In this document: piece after piece, positions 16,666 through 18,382 of the stretch
Layout of the letters: each line of letters starts with the position of its first letter
How positions within the stretch are numbered: position 1 is the first letter of the stretch
NCBI GenBank assembly: GCA_007123985.1
Contig: SLGA01000328.1
Location: forward strand, 1 to 18,382
Source: Balneolaceae bacterium
GTDB lineage: Bacteria > Bacteroidota > Rhodothermia > Balneolales > Balneolaceae
Direction of reading: 5' to 3'
DNA length: 18,382 nucleotides
Translations under genes and position numbers: made by a program
The notes under the pieces: model-generated
Database searches by the model: none
The model's input: the letters and a program-made list of their open reading frames with translations, nothing else
What the model was told of the DNA's origin: nothing

Positions 16666-17487
16666 ATGAAAGTTCATATTCAATCACCGGATCAAATAAA
16701 ACAGACTGTTAAAGAAAAATATGCCGCGATCAGTAATCAATCGAACGGAGATTCTTGTTGCGGTCCCGCCAATTGCTGTCCACCCGACGGTAATGTGGAC
16801 TACACCATATTTTCTGATGATTACTCACAGCTTGAAGGTTATAACCCTGATGCGGATTTGAGTTTAGGGTGTGGGTTGCCAACAGAATTTGCCAACATAA
16901 AACCAGGTGATACCGTTGTTGATTTGGGATCCGGTGCGGGAAACGACGCGTTTGTTGCACGGAAGGTCGTAGGAGAATCGGGCAAGGTAATTGGCATTGA
17001 TATGACCGAAGCAATGATTCAGAGAGCAACGCTTAACGCAATAAAGCTCAATTATTCGAATTTAGATTTTGTATTGGGCGACATCGAAGAGATGCCGCTT
17101 GATGATTCCATAGCCGATGTTGTGGTAAGTAATTGCGTACTGAATCTTGTTCCTGATAAAAAGAGGGCATTTGCAGAAACCCGTCGAATTTTAAAACAGG
17201 GTGGACACTTCAGCATTTCAGATGTTGTGATAATCGGGGATTTGCCAAACGCACTTAAAGTAGATGCCGAGATGTATGCAGGATGTGTGGCAGGAGCAAT
17301 CAGAAAAGATGAATATCTGAATATTATAAAAGACTCCGGTTTCGAAAACATTGCCGTTCAAAAATTAAAGGAGATCCAACTGCCTGACGAAATGTTGTTG
17401 AATTATCTCACGAAAAAAGAACTAAAAGATTTTCGCAACTCTGAAACCGGCATATTCAGCATCACGGTGTATGCAGAGAAGAGGTAA
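16666..17487 (+). CDS. arsM: Arsenite S-adenosylmethionine methyltransferase ArsM
   Basis: ArsM methylates As(III) stepwise with S-adenosylmethionine, a cytoplasmic detoxification step that can yield volatile arsines. The 273-residue protein has SAM motif I VVDLGSGAGNDAF (84-96), GIDMTEAMI (110-118) and the ArsM blocks DADLSLGCGLPTEFA (62-76), VVSNCVLNLVPDK (153-165) and MYAGCVAGAI (203-212). The three cysteines C69, C157 and C207 match the conserved arsenic-binding cysteines of ArsM enzymes, and the paired cysteines at 31-32 and 37-38 could supply the fourth. The ATG at 16666 follows a predicted promoter and palindromic operator. arsR and an arsC-like gene follow on the same strand. Confidence 0.93.
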   Translation: MKVHIQSPDQIKQTVKEKYAAISNQSNGDSCCGPANCCPPDGNVDYTIFSDDYSQLEGYNPDADLSLGCGLPTEFANIKPGDTVVDLGSGAGNDAFVARKVVGESGKVIGIDMTEAMIQRATLNAIKLNYSNLDFVLGDIEEMPLDDSIADVVVSNCVLNLVPDKKRAFAETRRILKQGGHFSISDVVIIGDLPNALKVDAEMYAGCVAGAIRKDEYLNIIKDSGFENIAVQKLKEIQLPDEMLLNYLTKKELKDFRNSETGIFSITVYAEKR

Positions 17488-17584
17488 TTATCAATCTTTC
17501 TAATTACTAAACCCGATGCTGACGCGAGCTCCACAAGAAGCTAAATTTTGTATAACCACTTATCTTAGCCAAAACTTTCAGATT

Positions 17585-17911
17585 ATGATGCAAGCAAACC
17601 CAATACTAATGAATGATCCCGAAATTGAGCGATCTGCTGCAATTGCCAAAGCCCTTGGTCATCCGGCAAGAATTGCAATCCTAAAAATATTAGCAAAACG
17701 GAATACCTGTTTTTGTGGGGATATCACAGAAATATTACCACTTGCACAATCAACGGTATCTCAGCACTTAAAAGCGTTAAAAAGTGCCGGGTTAATTTCC
17801 GGTACTGTGGAGGGTGTTCGCACCTGCTACTGCCTAAACCCCAATGGCATTAAAGAACTAAGTAATGTTCTAACAGAGCTTTCTAATGAGCTGGTTCAGA
17901 CCTGCTGCTGA
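17585..17911 (+). CDS. arsR: ArsR/SmtB-family metalloregulatory repressor
   Basis: A 108-residue winged-helix repressor that should leave its operator when it binds As(III) or Sb(III). The core reads AAIAKALGHPARIAILKIL (18-36), then the sensor-like TCFCGDITEILPL (41-53), the recognition helix AQSTVSQHLKALKSAGLI (54-71) and the wing GTVEGVRTCYCLN. Candidate ligands are C42/C44, C81/C83 and the terminal C107/C108. The frame extends upstream to an ATG at 17516, but that adds 23 residues unlike any ArsR N-terminus; ATG 17585 (or 17588) gives the standard length. arsM ends 97 bases upstream and the arsC-like gene starts 144 bases downstream. ArsR is expected to control the palindrome before arsM, and perhaps its own promoter. 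Confidence 0.92.
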   Translation: MMQANPILMNDPEIERSAAIAKALGHPARIAILKILAKRNTCFCGDITEILPLAQSTVSQHLKALKSAGLISGTVEGVRTCYCLNPNGIKELSNVLTELSNELVQTCC

Positions 17912-18055
17912 CATTGCCGTAATTGTATCTTTCTCCTAACAATGTCTGTCATAATCATCAACACTTGCAATTTGGGTGTACCCCATTTAGTTGAACTGAC
18001 TGATATTGATTTAAGTTTTTTCGAAATCTAACAAAAACAACCTTTAGAAAACCTT

Positions 18056-18382
18056 ATGTACTCAAAATTGAAAAACACTATCTCTGAAATAATGCAGGAT
18101 TTCGAATCAATTCCGGAAGAACGAAAACAGACATTACTGGATGTTGCCAATTTTATATCCAAAGAATTGAAAGAGAATAGTTCAGTTAAATTGAATTTTA
18201 TCTGCACACACAACAGCCGCAGGAGCCACCTGTCGCAGATCTGGACTCAAACGGCGGCTTCTCATTTCGGAGTTGATGGTGTTGAAACATTTTCTGGTGG
18301 AACGGAGGCTACGGCCCTTAATCCAAGGGCTGTTGCGGCTATTGAAAGGGCGGGTTTTGAGATACACAATCCCGGTGGGGAA
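18056..18382 (+). CDS. ArsC-like low-molecular-weight phosphatase-family protein, 5' part
   Basis: The gene runs off the right edge; 109 residues are visible from ATG 18056. After a helical, charged N-terminal extension of about 45 residues (SEIMQDFESIPEERKQTLLD and onwards) comes the phosphate loop FICTHNSRRSHLSQIW, a CX5R(S) motif with nucleophile C50 and R56, then VETFSGGTEATALNPRAVAAIERAGFEI, which is typical of the LMW protein tyrosine phosphatase/arsenate reductase fold. Position beside arsM and arsR makes arsenate reduction, As(V) to As(III), the likely role. The downstream redox cysteines that would separate arsenate reductase from phosphatase are outside the window, so no symbol is given. 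Relatives of this longer form are common next to ars genes in Bacteroidota-like genomes. Confidence 0.8.
   Translation, partial: MYSKLKNTISEIMQDFESIPEERKQTLLDVANFISKELKENSSVKLNFICTHNSRRSHLSQIWTQTAASHFGVDGVETFSGGTEATALNPRAVAAIERAGFEIHNPGGE

Noticed and set aside
17540..17569. Inverted repeats GCTAA-N20-TTAGC and ATAA-N4-TTAT just before arsR as a second operator
   Set aside because: The two repeats do not share a centre, the arms are short, and neither matches the palindrome before arsM.
17516..17584. Upstream 23-codon extension of arsR from ATG 17516
   Set aside because: The extra residues do not resemble ArsR N-termini and the ATG pair at 17585/17588 gives the standard size; the stretch is better explained as leader or promoter DNA.
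17942..18031. A 29-codon open frame between arsR and the arsC-like gene
   Set aside because: Very short, no recognisable features and no clear ribosome binding site; probably chance.
1..18382. CRISPR arrays, tRNA or rRNA genes, insertion sequences and attachment sites
   Set aside because: No regularly spaced direct repeats, no RNA gene signatures and no transposase or integrase other than the housekeeping XerD were found on reading through both strands.

Overview
The window looks like a mostly housekeeping stretch of chromosome from a menaquinone-using, Gram-negative bacterium, most likely in the Balneolota/Rhodothermota/Bacteroidota neighbourhood. This placement is inferred from moderately AT-rich DNA, weak or absent Shine-Dalgarno sequences, a MenG-type quinone methyltransferase, a PgpH-type cyclic-di-AMP phosphodiesterase next to a XerD recombinase, and an ArsR/ArsC-like arsenic module of a kind I associate with that group. 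No species can be named from the sequence alone. Coding density is high: no gene-free stretch exceeds 300 bases, and the longest (13075-13253) is 179 bases.

Layout. (1) 2-184 is the 3' end of a MauE/DoxX-like membrane protein, convergent with a minus-strand group: a small MscS channel (193-1083), a two-module VOC ring-cleaving dioxygenase (1143-2075) and a YghO-like GNAT protein (2165-3307). (2) 3415-4856 on the plus strand holds an unknown single-pass membrane protein and a cytoplasmic lipase-like hydrolase. (3) 4858-9710 on the minus strand, read from right to left, is comF, an unknown membrane protein, a histidine phosphatase and menG, then fabZ, panB and surE. Several junctions here are 4-base ATGA stop/start overlaps, which implies translational coupling. 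(4) 9833-13074 on the plus strand is rodZ-like and ligA. (5) 13254-16541 is pgpH and xerD, with no base between the stop of one and the start of the other. (6) 16666 to the right edge is an arsenic module: arsM, arsR and an arsC-like LMW phosphatase-family gene cut by the window end. A palindrome over the presumed arsM transcription start is a good candidate ArsR operator.

How the genes work together. fabZ (fatty-acid elongation) and panB (pantothenate, hence CoA and the ACP prosthetic group) are linked by supply of acyl carriers. menG completes menaquinone. rodZ, ligA, pgpH and xerD serve cell shape, DNA joining, second-messenger turnover and chromosome-dimer resolution. The arsenic genes would sense, reduce and methylate arsenic; no arsenite exporter lies within the window.

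I do not see a convincing undescribed system. The best leads are the arsM operator architecture, the helical N-terminal extension of the ArsC-like protein, the unknown membrane protein coupled to the phosphatase and menG, and the unknown membrane protein beside the lipase. Several start codons are reassigned: mscS, fabZ, panB and arsR.
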